In this document: piece by piece, positions 34,491 to 43,724 of the stretch
Position numbering within the stretch: position 1 is the first letter of the stretch
How the letters are laid out: each line of letters begins with the position of its first letter
Assembly: GCA_028825475.1 (NCBI GenBank)
Contig: JAPKAB010000005.1
Coordinates: 1 to 64,000, forward strand
Source of the DNA: Ascidiaceihabitans sp.
GTDB taxonomy: Bacteria; Pseudomonadota; Alphaproteobacteria; Rhodobacterales; Rhodobacteraceae
Direction of reading: 5' to 3'
Length of the DNA stretch: 64,000 bases
The notes under the pieces: model-generated
What the model saw: only the letters and a program-made list of their open reading frames with translations
What the model was told of the DNA's origin: nothing
Database searches by the model: none
Made by a program: the position numbers and the translations under genes

Positions 34491-34726
34491 CAATTTCCAA
34501 AGAGCTATTTCTCGCCATTTTGGCGGTTGATGCCTACAATCAAAATTATAACCCAAGCATTGGGCATGGCAAAACTAATATTGGCTCCGCAAAGGTTGGT
34601 CTGGATTCCGAAGATATCTTCGCGGATACTGATAGTGACCCTAATAACCCACTGCCATCTCCCAAGCATCAAGTTTGTCAGCTTCCAACCCCGCCAAACC
34701 AAACGACCCCAAACCGACAGCCCTAA
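34487..34726 (+). CDS. short hypothetical protein, probably a truncated lipase-like N-terminus
   Basis: 79 residues. The first 18 (MTISKELFLAILAVDAYN) resemble the start of a group of Rhodobacteraceae lipase or alpha/beta-hydrolase-like proteins (recalled, not searched). The remainder is Asn/Pro/Ser-rich with no domain and ends convergent with trmL, so the body of the original gene appears lost. It overlaps the preceding membrane-protein gene by 4 nt, as an intact two-gene unit would. Confidence 0.4.
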   Translation: MTISKELFLAILAVDAYNQNYNPSIGHGKTNIGSAKVGLDSEDIFADTDSDPNNPLPSPKHQVCQLPTPPNQTTPNRQP

Positions 34727-35193
34727 ATAAACTGCGGTCGCATCGCTTGAAACACCACGGCCGCCGCCACGTTCGCCAAATTCAGTGACCGCACCCGTTT
34801 GTCCAACATCGGCAGGTTAAAGGTACGGTCTTCCATCCCATCCAAAATCGTTTTTGGCAGGCCAGCGGATTCACAGCCAAACACCAAATATGCATCGCGT
34901 TGATATTCGGGTGTGTAAAAGCTGTGCGCCCCGTGCTCTTCAAAAAAGTGCAGGTTTTCGCGCGGCGGATTGCGCTGCGCTAGGAAATCTTCCCAATTGT
35001 CATATTCACTTAGATTGACGTGCTTCCAATAATCCGTGCCTGCACGGCGCACTGATTTCTCATCCAGTGAAAAGCCATAGGGTTTGATCAGGATCAGTTC
35101 CAAATTCAGCGCCACACATGTCCGCCCAATGGCACCCGTGTTGTAGGGAATTTCTGGCGTGACCAATACCATTTTCATATGTGGTTCTGACAT
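34723..35193 (-). CDS. trmL: tRNA (cytidine(34)-2'-O)-methyltransferase
   Basis: A 156-residue SPOUT methyltransferase. Motif 1 EIPYNTGAIGRTCVALN, motif 2 YLVFGCESAGLP and motif 3 LNLANVAAAVVFQAMRP identify TrmL, which 2'-O-methylates the wobble base of tRNA-Leu. The long upstream open frame lacks family similarity, so the start is placed at 35193; ATG at 35178 is an alternative because neither has a strong Shine-Dalgarno sequence. It lies inside the taurine locus without an obvious functional link. Confidence 0.9.
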   Translation of the reverse strand: MSEPHMKMVLVTPEIPYNTGAIGRTCVALNLELILIKPYGFSLDEKSVRRAGTDYWKHVNLSEYDNWEDFLAQRNPPRENLHFFEEHGAHSFYTPEYQRDAYLVFGCESAGLPKTILDGMEDRTFNLPMLDKRVRSLNLANVAAAVVFQAMRPQFI

Positions 35194-35338
35194 AGCTGTG
35201 GGGCTTTCATATGCGCGGGCACAGGTACGGTCCGCTGTTGGCAACCTGTTAGACGAAATGCGGCGGCAATACCAACGCCCGCCAAAATAATTTCGCCGTG
35301 TTAACCTGATTCTCTGGTTTTTGACCGCAAACGCCATG

Positions 35339-35445
35339 AACTGTGCAATTAGGGCCCCATTCTGTACATTTCCCCACAAAACCTCATTTTTGCGGCCTCT
35401 TTAGGTCCGTCAAACTGTACAATTCATAGCCCAAACTGTGCAGTA
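35339..35445. promoter_or_regulatory. two pairs of CTGTRCA direct repeats between trmL and tauR
   Basis: CTGTRCA occurs at 35341, 35362, 35415 and 35436 (extended forms AACTGTGCAATT, TTCTGTACATTT, AACTGTACAATT, AACTGTGCAGTA). Within each pair the spacing is exactly 21 bp, two helical turns, with 53 bp between the inner copies. This is the layout expected for a dimeric activator on direct repeats, and TauR (MocR family) is the obvious candidate. The rest of the 469-bp gap (35194-35662) shows no gene. Confidence 0.5.
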
Positions 35446-35541
35446 TCCCCGTTATTTCACCGCTCGAACGCCCCTTTGGTGCATCATTTGCAGGGTTAAC
35501 ACTACGTGCCCCAGCTAATTTTATGTCAATAATTGCAAAAT

Positions 35542-35558
35542 TGAGACGTGCAGTCTCA
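35542..35558 (+). promoter_or_regulatory. inverted repeat in the tauR promoter region
   Basis: TGAGAC-gtgca-GTCTCA, a perfect 6-bp inverted repeat about 105 bp upstream of tauR. It overlaps a possible -35 (TTGAGA) and precedes an AT-rich TATATA stretch (35569-35574) that could serve as -10. It may be an operator for autoregulation; the binding protein is unknown. Confidence 0.4.
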
Positions 35559-35662
35559 TTAAAAATGATATATACGGGTGGTAAGTCACGGATATTGGTG
35601 ACCTTTTCACCTATTGATAAGTCCAGTTTGCGCCTCGGTTATATCCAGAGTATACGTATTTT

Positions 35663-37171
35663 ATGGCCCTACCTGTCGAAACATTTTTCCTTCATCCCGA
35701 TTATCAGGGAACGCTGCAAAGCCAGATCCAGCAGATGATTGCGCAGGGTATTCTATCAGGCCGTTTTCAACCCGGTGAAAAGTTACCTTCGACCCGCAAG
35801 CTTGCCACCCACCTCAGCGTCAGCCGCATCACCGTGACGCTTGCCTATACTGAATTGTTATCAAACGATTATCTGACCTCTCGTGGTCGATCTGGGTATT
35901 ATGTTTCACGCAACGCGCCCTCCCCGCCCAACTTTAAATCCGTCGAACCGATTGAAGATGCCGTCGATTGGACCCGCGCCATTGGGCAACGCTTTTCCGG
36001 CGGACAAACACCCCGAAAACCTCAAGAATGGGCCAAATACAAACACCCCTTCACCTACGGTCAAGCGGACCCAACCCTGTTCGACCACGCCAACTGGCGT
36101 TTGTGCGCTCTAAAGGCCCTTGGTCAACGCGATTTCACGCCCTTAACCACCGATTATTACGACCAAGATGACCCACAACTGATCGAATTCATCGCCCGTC
36201 ACACCCTACCCCGCCGCGGTATCTCTGCCCGTCCGGAACAGATCCTGATTACACTCGGCGCGCAGAACGCCTTGTGGCTAACCACGCAGGTGCTTTTGAC
36301 CCAGCGCCGCACAGCCGCGTTTGAGGACCCGTGCTATCACGCATTGCGCGATATTTTGACCCAATCGCGCTGCAATATGGCACCTGTGCGTGTAGACCAA
36401 GATGGCCTGCCTCCAGACGCTATCCCCCCAGATGCAAACGTTATTTTCACAACGCCCAGCCATCAATGCCCCACAAACGGCACCATGCCGATGAACCGTC
36501 GCCGCGCCTTGCTAGAGCGAGCACGCGAGATGGATGCGTTGATCGTTGAGGATGATTACGAATTTGAAATGTCCTTCCTCAAGCCACCTTCCCCTGCCCT
36601 CAAATCTCTCGATGCTGATGGGCGTGTGATCTATGTGGGGAGCTTCTCAAAATCGCTATTTCCGGGTCTGCGATTGGGCTATCTTGTTGGCTCTGAACCC
36701 TTCATCAAAGAGGCCCGTGCCTTGCGCGCCTCTGTCCTGCGCCATCCTCCCGGCCACATCCAACGCACCGCAGCATATTTCCTGTCATTGGGTCACTACG
36801 ATGCATTGGTCCGCCGAATGGGCACAGCGTTCCACGAACGGCGTGAAGTGATGCAGCAAGCGATCGAGGACAATGGCCTACAGATCGCGGGCCAAGGGGC
36901 CTATGGCGGATCGTCCTACTGGATGCGCGCACCAGAGAATGTTGACACCTCAGAACTTGCGAAAACGCTGCAATCCCAAGGGGTTTTGATCGATCCAGGC
37001 GAGTCATTCTTTGGCGGCGAACAACGTCCCAAACACTTCTACCGGCTCGCGTACTCATCGATCCCCTCAAATCGGATCGCCAAAGGGATCGAACTGGTTG
37101 CCCAAGCCATTCGCGCAGCCGAAGTATCTGGACCTACGCGGAAAGGCGATTTGGCCCTATCTGAGTCGTAA
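35663..37171 (+). CDS. tauR: taurine-responsive MocR-type regulator TauR
   Basis: A 502-residue MocR-family regulator. The N-terminal GntR winged helix (about residues 15-78) contains ILSGRFQPGEKLPSTRKLATHLSVSRITVTLAYTELLSNDYL. It is joined to a fold-type I aminotransferase-like domain with the PLP-binding motif VGSFSKSLFPGLRLGYLV. In characterised Rhodobacter, TauR activates tpa in the presence of taurine. The location between tpa and xsc supports this name over other MocR members. xsc starts 66 nt downstream in the same direction. Confidence 0.9.
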   Translation: MALPVETFFLHPDYQGTLQSQIQQMIAQGILSGRFQPGEKLPSTRKLATHLSVSRITVTLAYTELLSNDYLTSRGRSGYYVSRNAPSPPNFKSVEPIEDAVDWTRAIGQRFSGGQTPRKPQEWAKYKHPFTYGQADPTLFDHANWRLCALKALGQRDFTPLTTDYYDQDDPQLIEFIARHTLPRRGISARPEQILITLGAQNALWLTTQVLLTQRRTAAFEDPCYHALRDILTQSRCNMAPVRVDQDGLPPDAIPPDANVIFTTPSHQCPTNGTMPMNRRRALLERAREMDALIVEDDYEFEMSFLKPPSPALKSLDADGRVIYVGSFSKSLFPGLRLGYLVGSEPFIKEARALRASVLRHPPGHIQRTAAYFLSLGHYDALVRRMGTAFHERREVMQQAIEDNGLQIAGQGAYGGSSYWMRAPENVDTSELAKTLQSQGVLIDPGESFFGGEQRPKHFYRLAYSSIPSNRIAKGIELVAQAIRAAEVSGPTRKGDLALSES

Positions 37172-37237
37172 GCAAAACCCTATCCTCCGCTCAAAGATTG
37201 AATCACCTGTAAACTCACCGCACTCGGAGTCTCCCCC

Positions 37238-39016
37238 ATGAAAATGACTACAGAAGAAGCTTTTGTAAAAACGCTACAGATGCACGGCATCGACAACGCA
37301 TTCGGGATCATCGGCTCTGCCATGATGCCAATCTCTGACATCTTCCCTGACGCGGGCATCACTTTCTGGGACTGCGCCCACGAAACATCTGGCGGCATGA
37401 TGGCTGACGGTTTCACCCGCGCCACCGGCAAAATGTCCATGATGATCGCGCAAAACGGCCCAGGCATTACCAACTTCGTAACTGCTGTTAAAACAGCATA
37501 TTGGAACCACACGCCTGTACTTTTAGTTACACCACAGGCCGCTAACAAAACAATCGGTCAAGGCGGCTTCCAAGAGATGGAACAGATGAACCTGTTCGCT
37601 GACTGTGTTGCCTACCAAGAAGAAGTACGTGACCCAACCCGCATCGCGGAAACGCTGAACCGCGTTATCATGCAAGCAAAACGCGCATCTGCGCCGGCAC
37701 AGATCAACGTACCACGCGACTTCTGGACACAAGTGATCGATATCGACCTTCCAGTCATCGTTGACTTCGAATTGCCACAAGGCGGCGAAGTAGCAGTACA
37801 AGACGCAGCTGATCTTCTTTCAACTGCTAAGTTCCCAGTGATCTTGAACGGTGCTGGCGCGATCTTGTCCAAAGGCGGCATCGAAGCCTCTCGCGTTTTG
37901 GCTGAAGCACTCGACGCACCAGTTTGCGTTGGCTACCAGCACAACGATGCGTTCCCGGGCAACCACCCACTTTACGCAGGTCCATTGGGCTACAACGGTT
38001 CAAAAGCTGGCATGGAATTAATTTCCAAAGCTGACGTTGTTCTTTGCTTGGGTACACGTTTGAACCCGTTCTCAACTCTACCGGGTTACGGCATTGATTA
38101 CTGGCCAACTGAGGCAAAGATCATTCAGGTTGACCTGAACCCAGACCGCATTGGTCTGACGAAGAAGGTAACTGTTGGTATCGTTGGTGATGCGGCGAAA
38201 GTTGCAACTGCAATCTCCTCCAAACTGGCAGACGATGCTGGTGACGCAGGCCGCGCAGATCGCAAAAACTTGGTTGCACAAACCAAATCTTCATGGGCTC
38301 AAGAGTTGACTTCCATGACAGAAGAGCAAGACGATCCAGGCACTGATTGGAACGTACGTGCACGTGCAGCGAAACCTGATTGGATGGCACCACGCATGGC
38401 ATGGCGCGCAATCCAAGCAGCATTGCCGGTTGAGGCGATCATCTCGTCTGACATCGGTAACAACTGTGCGATCGGTAACGCGTACCCGTCCTTCAATGAA
38501 GCACGCAAGTATTTGGCACCGGGCTTGTTCGGTCCATGTGGTTACGGCCTTCCGTCCATCGTTGGCGCGAAAATCGGTCGTCCAGATGTGCCAGTTGTTG
38601 GTTTCGCTGGTGACGGCGCATTCGGGATCTCTGTGAACGAATTGACAGCGATTGGCCGCGGCGACTGGCCAGCGATCACGCAGATCGTGTTCCGCAACTA
38701 CCAGTGGGGTGCTGAAAAGCGTAACTCTACACTTTGGTTCGATGACAACTTTGTTGGCACTGAATTGGACGAAGGCGTTTCATACGCTGGCATCGCAAAC
38801 GCATGTGGTCTCAAAGGTGTTGTCGCCCGCACACAAGACGAGCTGACAGCGGCCCTTGCCCAAGCGATCAAAGATCAAATGGAAAACGGCATCACCACAT
38901 TGATCGAAGCGATGATCAACCAAGAACTAGGTGACCCATTCCGTCGTGACGCAATGAAGAACCCTGTCGAAATTGCAGGCATCAACAAAGACGACATGAA
39001 ACAGCAAGTGGTCTAA
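37238..39016 (+). CDS. xsc: sulfoacetaldehyde acetyltransferase
   Basis: A 592-residue thiamine-diphosphate enzyme that converts sulfoacetaldehyde and phosphate to acetyl phosphate and sulfite. Family hallmarks are EEAFVKTLQMHGIDNAFGIIGSAMMPISDIFPDAGI at the N-terminus, the ThDP-binding GDGAFGISVNELTAIGRGDWPAITQIVFRN motif and NYQWGAEKRNSTLWFDDNFVGTEL. Length matches Xsc. GGAG precedes the ATG. It heads xsc-pta-tauE-soeABC. Confidence 0.97.
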   Translation: MKMTTEEAFVKTLQMHGIDNAFGIIGSAMMPISDIFPDAGITFWDCAHETSGGMMADGFTRATGKMSMMIAQNGPGITNFVTAVKTAYWNHTPVLLVTPQAANKTIGQGGFQEMEQMNLFADCVAYQEEVRDPTRIAETLNRVIMQAKRASAPAQINVPRDFWTQVIDIDLPVIVDFELPQGGEVAVQDAADLLSTAKFPVILNGAGAILSKGGIEASRVLAEALDAPVCVGYQHNDAFPGNHPLYAGPLGYNGSKAGMELISKADVVLCLGTRLNPFSTLPGYGIDYWPTEAKIIQVDLNPDRIGLTKKVTVGIVGDAAKVATAISSKLADDAGDAGRADRKNLVAQTKSSWAQELTSMTEEQDDPGTDWNVRARAAKPDWMAPRMAWRAIQAALPVEAIISSDIGNNCAIGNAYPSFNEARKYLAPGLFGPCGYGLPSIVGAKIGRPDVPVVGFAGDGAFGISVNELTAIGRGDWPAITQIVFRNYQWGAEKRNSTLWFDDNFVGTELDEGVSYAGIANACGLKGVVARTQDELTAALAQAIKDQMENGITTLIEAMINQELGDPFRRDAMKNPVEIAGINKDDMKQQVV

Positions 39017-39054
39017 CTGATCGCTGTTTCTATCAATAAGGCTAGGAACCCGTC

Positions 39055-40056
39055 ATGAGTGTTTTGGACAGTTTACAAACACGCGCGGCGGCCTCCCCTG
39101 CCCGTATCGTACTAAGCGAAGGCCACGATCCTAGGATCGTGGCTGCCGCCGTTTCTGCGGTTGCAGCGGGAATTGCGACGATCGTTCTTGTTGGCCCAAC
39201 CGACGAGATCACCAAACAATTATCAAATGCAGGAAGCGCACCAAGCGATGCCATCCGCATTGAAGACCCCGCCACATCGCCTTTGACTGCAGAAGTTGCC
39301 CAAACCTATTTTGAGTTACGCCAGCACAAAGGCGTCTCAATGGAAGTCGCCGAAAAGCAGGCCCTCGATCCGCTTGTGTTTGCAGCCATGTTGGTGCGAA
39401 ACGATCACGCTGACGGAACCGTCGGCGGCGCAGTTGCCACCACATCAGATACCGTGCGCGCAGCACTGCAGGTCATTGGCAAAGCCAAAACCGCACCACT
39501 CGTGTCATCCTTCTTTTTGATGGTTCTGCCAGAGGGGCACCCATCGGGGCGCGGCGGCATGATCTATTCTGATTGCGGATTGGTCATTGATCCATCAGCC
39601 GAAGAACTTGCAGCCATCGCCCAACAATCCGCAGCCTCCTGCGTTGCATTGATGAATGAGACACCAAAGGTTGCGATGCTTTCTTTCTCTACCAAAGGCA
39701 GCGCCCGCCACCCAAACGTGGATAAAGTGACCCAAGCCGCCGCACTGGTAAAAGAACAAGCACCCGACCTAAACGTCGATGGCGAACTTCAATTTGATGC
39801 CGCCTTTGTCCCCTCTGTGGGCGACAGCAAAGCCGCCGGTTCATCCGTCGCAGGCCACGCCAACGTCATGATCTTTCCAAACCTAGACGCAGGCAACATC
39901 GGCTACAAAATCACCCAGCGCATCGGCGGTGCCACAGCGATTGGCCCTGTCCTTCAAGGTCTTGCAAAACCCGCCAACGATCTATCGCGTGGGTGTGTTG
40001 CTGACGATGTCCTGCACATGATCGCAGTCACCGCCCTTCAGGCCGCGCATGGCTGA
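39055..40056 (+). CDS. pta: phosphate acetyltransferase
   Basis: A 333-residue phosphotransacetylase of the short, single-domain type, converting acetyl phosphate from Xsc to acetyl-CoA. Typical segments are RIVLSEGHDPRIVAAAVSAVAAGIATIVLVGP, NVDGELQFDAAF and MIFPNLDAGNIGYKITQRIGGATAIGPVLQGLAKPANDLSRG. AGGAA lies upstream of the ATG. It overlaps tauE by 8 nt. Confidence 0.95.
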   Translation: MSVLDSLQTRAAASPARIVLSEGHDPRIVAAAVSAVAAGIATIVLVGPTDEITKQLSNAGSAPSDAIRIEDPATSPLTAEVAQTYFELRQHKGVSMEVAEKQALDPLVFAAMLVRNDHADGTVGGAVATTSDTVRAALQVIGKAKTAPLVSSFFLMVLPEGHPSGRGGMIYSDCGLVIDPSAEELAAIAQQSAASCVALMNETPKVAMLSFSTKGSARHPNVDKVTQAAALVKEQAPDLNVDGELQFDAAFVPSVGDSKAAGSSVAGHANVMIFPNLDAGNIGYKITQRIGGATAIGPVLQGLAKPANDLSRGCVADDVLHMIAVTALQAAHG

Positions 40057-40807
40057 TCTTTGGTCTAGCCTATTCCTCAGCCCCTCCGAGGCAATCGCGT
40101 TTGCGGCGATTTGCTTTGCTGCGGGATTGGTACGAGGTTTTACTGGTTTTGCCTTATCTGCTTTTGGACTTGCGCTTGCTGTCCTTATTATTCCACCGGT
40201 TGAGCTGATCCCTGTAATGTGGTGGCTAGAAATGGCAGCTTCCGTTGTAATGTTACGCCACGGATGGGGCGGAGCGGACATGAAGGCCGCTGTCACTTTG
40301 GTCGTCGGATCAATCTTTGGGCTTATTATTGGCTTAAACATTACGACAAGCGTGGATGCTGAACTTTCTCAGCGCGTGGCACTATGCCTACTAATTAGCC
40401 TTGCCGTACTTCAACTTGCAAAAATCCGTATTCCCCACTTGGCTAGCCGACCTGGAACCATTGCAACGGGCGTCCTTGCAGGGATTGCCACAGGGCTTGC
40501 GGGCGTTGGTGGCATGGTCGTGGCCCTATATGTTCTCGCCCGCAACGATGAACCCGCGAAAATGCGTGCCACATTGGTTGCCTTCCTGTTTATCAGCTCT
40601 ACGACATCAATGCTGACCCACATTTGGTTTGGCACGATGAGCACCACATCCACCTTGCGTGGCTTAGTCTTTATTCTACCCTGCGTCATCGGCGTCCTTA
40701 TCGGACAACGCCTCTTTACGCCCCGCCTTCAACCCTATTATCGCCCAACCTGTTTGACCTTGCTGATCGGCCTCGGAGCCGTATCGCTGGGCCGCAGCGT
40801 CCTTTGA
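40049..40807 (+). CDS. tauE: TauE/SafE family sulfite exporter
   Basis: A 252-residue membrane protein with about 8 hydrophobic segments and the repeated TauE/SafE motifs (AAGLVRGFTGFALSAFGLALAVL in the first half and GIATGLAGVGGMVVALYVLARNDEPAKMRATLVAFLF in the second). In taurine-degrading bacteria such proteins are thought to export the sulfite released by Xsc. It is encoded between pta and soeABC and overlaps pta. Confidence 0.92.
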   Translation: MADLWSSLFLSPSEAIAFAAICFAAGLVRGFTGFALSAFGLALAVLIIPPVELIPVMWWLEMAASVVMLRHGWGGADMKAAVTLVVGSIFGLIIGLNITTSVDAELSQRVALCLLISLAVLQLAKIRIPHLASRPGTIATGVLAGIATGLAGVGGMVVALYVLARNDEPAKMRATLVAFLFISSTTSMLTHIWFGTMSTTSTLRGLVFILPCVIGVLIGQRLFTPRLQPYYRPTCLTLLIGLGAVSLGRSVL

Positions 40808-40824
40808 AATTTAAGGAGCCGAAC

Positions 40825-43641
40825 ATGAACCAGCCAAAGATTGATCTCTCGCCCAAAGTTTCCGACGAGATTCGCAAAACGACCTGTTACATGTGCGCCT
40901 GCCGCTGTGGGATCAACGTCCACATGAAGGAAGGCAAAGTTGCCTATATCGAGGGCAACCGCGATCACCCTGTGAACAAAGGTGTCCTTTGCGCAAAGGG
41001 GTCTGCTGGCATCATGCAGGTCAATGCACCTTCACGCCTAAACGCACCGATGAAACGCGTTGGTCCACGTGGCTCTGGTGAGTTCGAAGAAATCAGCTGG
41101 GACGAAGCGCTTCAAATCGCAACAGATTGGCTTGAACCTATCCGCAAAGAGAACCCAGAAAAGCTGGCGTTCTTCACGGGCCGCGACCAATCACAGTCGT
41201 TCACATCTTTCTGGGCACAGCACTTTGGCACGCCAAACTACGCAGCCCACGGCGGCTTTTGTTCTGTGAACATGGCCGCGGCTGGCATCTATACGATGGG
41301 CGGCGCGTTCTGGGAATTTGGTCAACCCGATTGGGACCACACCAAACTGTTCATGCTGTTCGGCGTGGCCGAAGATCACGATTCCAACCCGATCAAAATG
41401 GGCATTGGCAAGATCAAAGCCCGCGGCGCGCGCGTCATCGGCGTGAACCCAATCCGCACAGGATACAATGCTGTGGCTGATGATTGGGTCGGCATTACAC
41501 CAGGCACAGACGGCTTGTTCATCCTCGCGATGATCCACTGCCTGATGAAGGCCGGTAAGATCGATCTGAACTATTTGGCACAATATACCAACGCGCCAGT
41601 GCTCGTGAACTCAGACGAAAAGTCGCCAGAATTCGGCCTATTGATGCGCGACGAAGATGGCAAAGAACTGGTTATCGACCGCGCCACTGGCAAACTCACT
41701 CCGTTCGACCAACCGGGCGTCAAGCCAGATCTATCCGCAACGCACCGCGTTGCAGGCATCACTCACCGCCCTGTGTTCCACATGATGGCCGAACGCTATC
41801 TCGAAGACGAATACGCACCAGAAGCTGTAGCCGAACGTTGTGGCATCCCAGCTGAACGCATCCGTGCCATTGCTGCCGAACTGGCCCGCGTCGCGTTCGA
41901 AGAAAGCTTTGAGCTAGATCAGGAGTGGACCGACTTCCGCGGCGAACATCACAAAACAATGACGGGCCGCCCAGTGTCCTTCCACGCCATGCGCGGAATT
42001 TCAGCACACGCCAACGGCTTCCAAACTTGCCGCGCACTGCACGTCTTGCAAATCTTGCTTGGTACTGTCGAAGTCCCTGGTGGCTTCCGCTTCAAACCGC
42101 CTTATCCAAAACCAGCAACTGCGCACCCAAAACCACACGTTGGCGTCACGCCAGGCAAACCACTTGATGGCCCACACCTTGGCTTCGTGCATGGCCCAGA
42201 CGATCTTGCGTTAAAGGCAGACGGCACGGCAGCACGCATCGACAAAGCCTTCACATGGGAAAACCCAATGTCCAGCCACGGGCTGATGCACATGGTGATC
42301 TCGAACGCGCACGCAGGAGATCCTTACAAGATCGACACGCTGTTCATGTACATGGCCAACATGTCGTGGAACTCTTCCATGAACACGCGCGGCGTGATCG
42401 AAATGCTGACAGATAAGAATGAGGAAACAGGCGAATACGTGATCCCACGGATCATCTATTCCGATGCCTACTCCTCTGAAATGGTGGCCTACGCCGATCT
42501 TATCTTCCCTGACGCCACATACCTTGAGCGTCACGATTGTATCTCCATGCTCGACCGCCCAATTTGTGAAGCAGACGCAGCCGCCGATGCAATCCGCTGG
42601 CCTGTCATCGAACCTGACCGCGATGTGCGCGGTTTCCAATCCGTACTTTGCGAACTTGGTGCAAAACTAAACCTGCCAGGTTTCGTCAATGAAGACGGCA
42701 GCCAAAAATACGCAGATTACGGGGACTACATCGTCAACCACATCCGCAAGCCGGGCATTGGCCCGCTCGCAGGTTTCCGCGGCGAAAACGGCGACAAAGC
42801 AGGGCGCGGTGAAGTGAACCCTGACCAACTCGATAAATACATCGAAAACGGTGGCTTTTTTGTTGAACACATCCAAGCCGGTGCGAACTACTACAAGCCG
42901 TGGAACAAAGCCTACCAAGATTGGGCAGTTGGCATGGGTCTACTGGACTCACCGCAGCCTTACCTGTTCAACCTTTACGTTGAGCCAATGCGTAAATTCC
43001 AACTTGCCGCCGAAGGGCACGGGGATCGCCAACCGCCAGATCACCTGCGCGAACGGATCAAAGAAAAGATGGATCCACTGCCGATTTGGTACTCAAATGA
43101 GGACGAGAACAAAGGCGACGAATACCCAATCACAGCGCTGACACAGCGCCCCATGGCGATGTACCACTCTTGGGGCAGCCAGAACGCGTGGCTACGTCAG
43201 TTGCACGGCCACAACCCGCTTTATGTGCCAACGAAACTGATGCAAACCAGCGGCCTGAAAGATGGTGATTGGGCCAAAGTGACATCGCCCCACGGCGAGA
43301 TCACAGTGCCTGTTCTTGAAATGGCAGCTTTGAACGAAAACACGATCTGGACATGGAACGCCATCGGCAAACGCAAAGGCGCGTGGGCCTTGGAAGAGGA
43401 CGCACCTGAGGTAACCAAAGGGTTCTTACTCAACCACCTGATCCACGAACTGCTGCCCCCAAAAGGCGATGGGCTTCGCTGGGCCAACTCCGACCCAATT
43501 ACAGGTCAGGCCGCTTGGTTCGACCTCAAGGTCAAAATCGAAAAAGCGGACCCACCATCGGAATCACAGCCGGTCCTCCCAGCAATCAAATCTCCTGTTG
43601 GCAAAGGTCCAAAAGACCTGACTTGGAAGGTGGGCAAATGA
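40825..43641 (+). CDS. soeA: sulfite dehydrogenase molybdopterin subunit SoeA
   Basis: A 938-residue molybdopterin oxidoreductase of the DMSO-reductase family. An N-terminal 4Fe-4S motif CYMCACRCGINVHM with the downstream CAKG cysteine precedes the Mo-bis-PGD domains. No Tat signal is seen, consistent with the cytoplasmic SoeABC sulfite-oxidising enzyme. The ATG at 40825 has AAGGAGCC upstream; a 67-residue upstream extension is rejected as a shadow of tauE. Assignment as Soe rather than formate or polysulfide enzyme rests largely on the xsc-pta-tauE context and on the soeBC partners. Confidence 0.88.
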   Translation: MNQPKIDLSPKVSDEIRKTTCYMCACRCGINVHMKEGKVAYIEGNRDHPVNKGVLCAKGSAGIMQVNAPSRLNAPMKRVGPRGSGEFEEISWDEALQIATDWLEPIRKENPEKLAFFTGRDQSQSFTSFWAQHFGTPNYAAHGGFCSVNMAAAGIYTMGGAFWEFGQPDWDHTKLFMLFGVAEDHDSNPIKMGIGKIKARGARVIGVNPIRTGYNAVADDWVGITPGTDGLFILAMIHCLMKAGKIDLNYLAQYTNAPVLVNSDEKSPEFGLLMRDEDGKELVIDRATGKLTPFDQPGVKPDLSATHRVAGITHRPVFHMMAERYLEDEYAPEAVAERCGIPAERIRAIAAELARVAFEESFELDQEWTDFRGEHHKTMTGRPVSFHAMRGISAHANGFQTCRALHVLQILLGTVEVPGGFRFKPPYPKPATAHPKPHVGVTPGKPLDGPHLGFVHGPDDLALKADGTAARIDKAFTWENPMSSHGLMHMVISNAHAGDPYKIDTLFMYMANMSWNSSMNTRGVIEMLTDKNEETGEYVIPRIIYSDAYSSEMVAYADLIFPDATYLERHDCISMLDRPICEADAAADAIRWPVIEPDRDVRGFQSVLCELGAKLNLPGFVNEDGSQKYADYGDYIVNHIRKPGIGPLAGFRGENGDKAGRGEVNPDQLDKYIENGGFFVEHIQAGANYYKPWNKAYQDWAVGMGLLDSPQPYLFNLYVEPMRKFQLAAEGHGDRQPPDHLRERIKEKMDPLPIWYSNEDENKGDEYPITALTQRPMAMYHSWGSQNAWLRQLHGHNPLYVPTKLMQTSGLKDGDWAKVTSPHGEITVPVLEMAALNENTIWTWNAIGKRKGAWALEEDAPEVTKGFLLNHLIHELLPPKGDGLRWANSDPITGQAAWFDLKVKIEKADPPSESQPVLPAIKSPVGKGPKDLTWKVGK

Positions 43642-43724
43642 CCCACCATTCATCTTACCAACTAAACTCCGGGGTCTGGGGCAGCGCCTCAGTCGACACC
43701 AACAAACAAGCGGAGCGCCAATAA
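43638..43724 (+). CDS. possible 28-residue small protein between soeA and soeB
   Basis: An ATG overlapping the soeA stop codon (ATGA) opens a 28-codon frame (MTHHSSYQLNSGVWGSASV... ending KQAERQ) that stops immediately before the soeB ATG. The tight ATGA coupling and exact fit between the two genes suggest translation, perhaps only to couple ribosomes to soeB. There is no homology basis; it may simply be spacer. Confidence 0.3.
   Translation: MTHHSSYQLNSGVWGSASVDTNKQAERQ

Noticed and set aside
34527-34730. Overlapping 67-codon frame in the short hypothetical region
   Set aside because: It does not continue the lipase-like N-terminus and has no start signal; judged to be a shadow frame.
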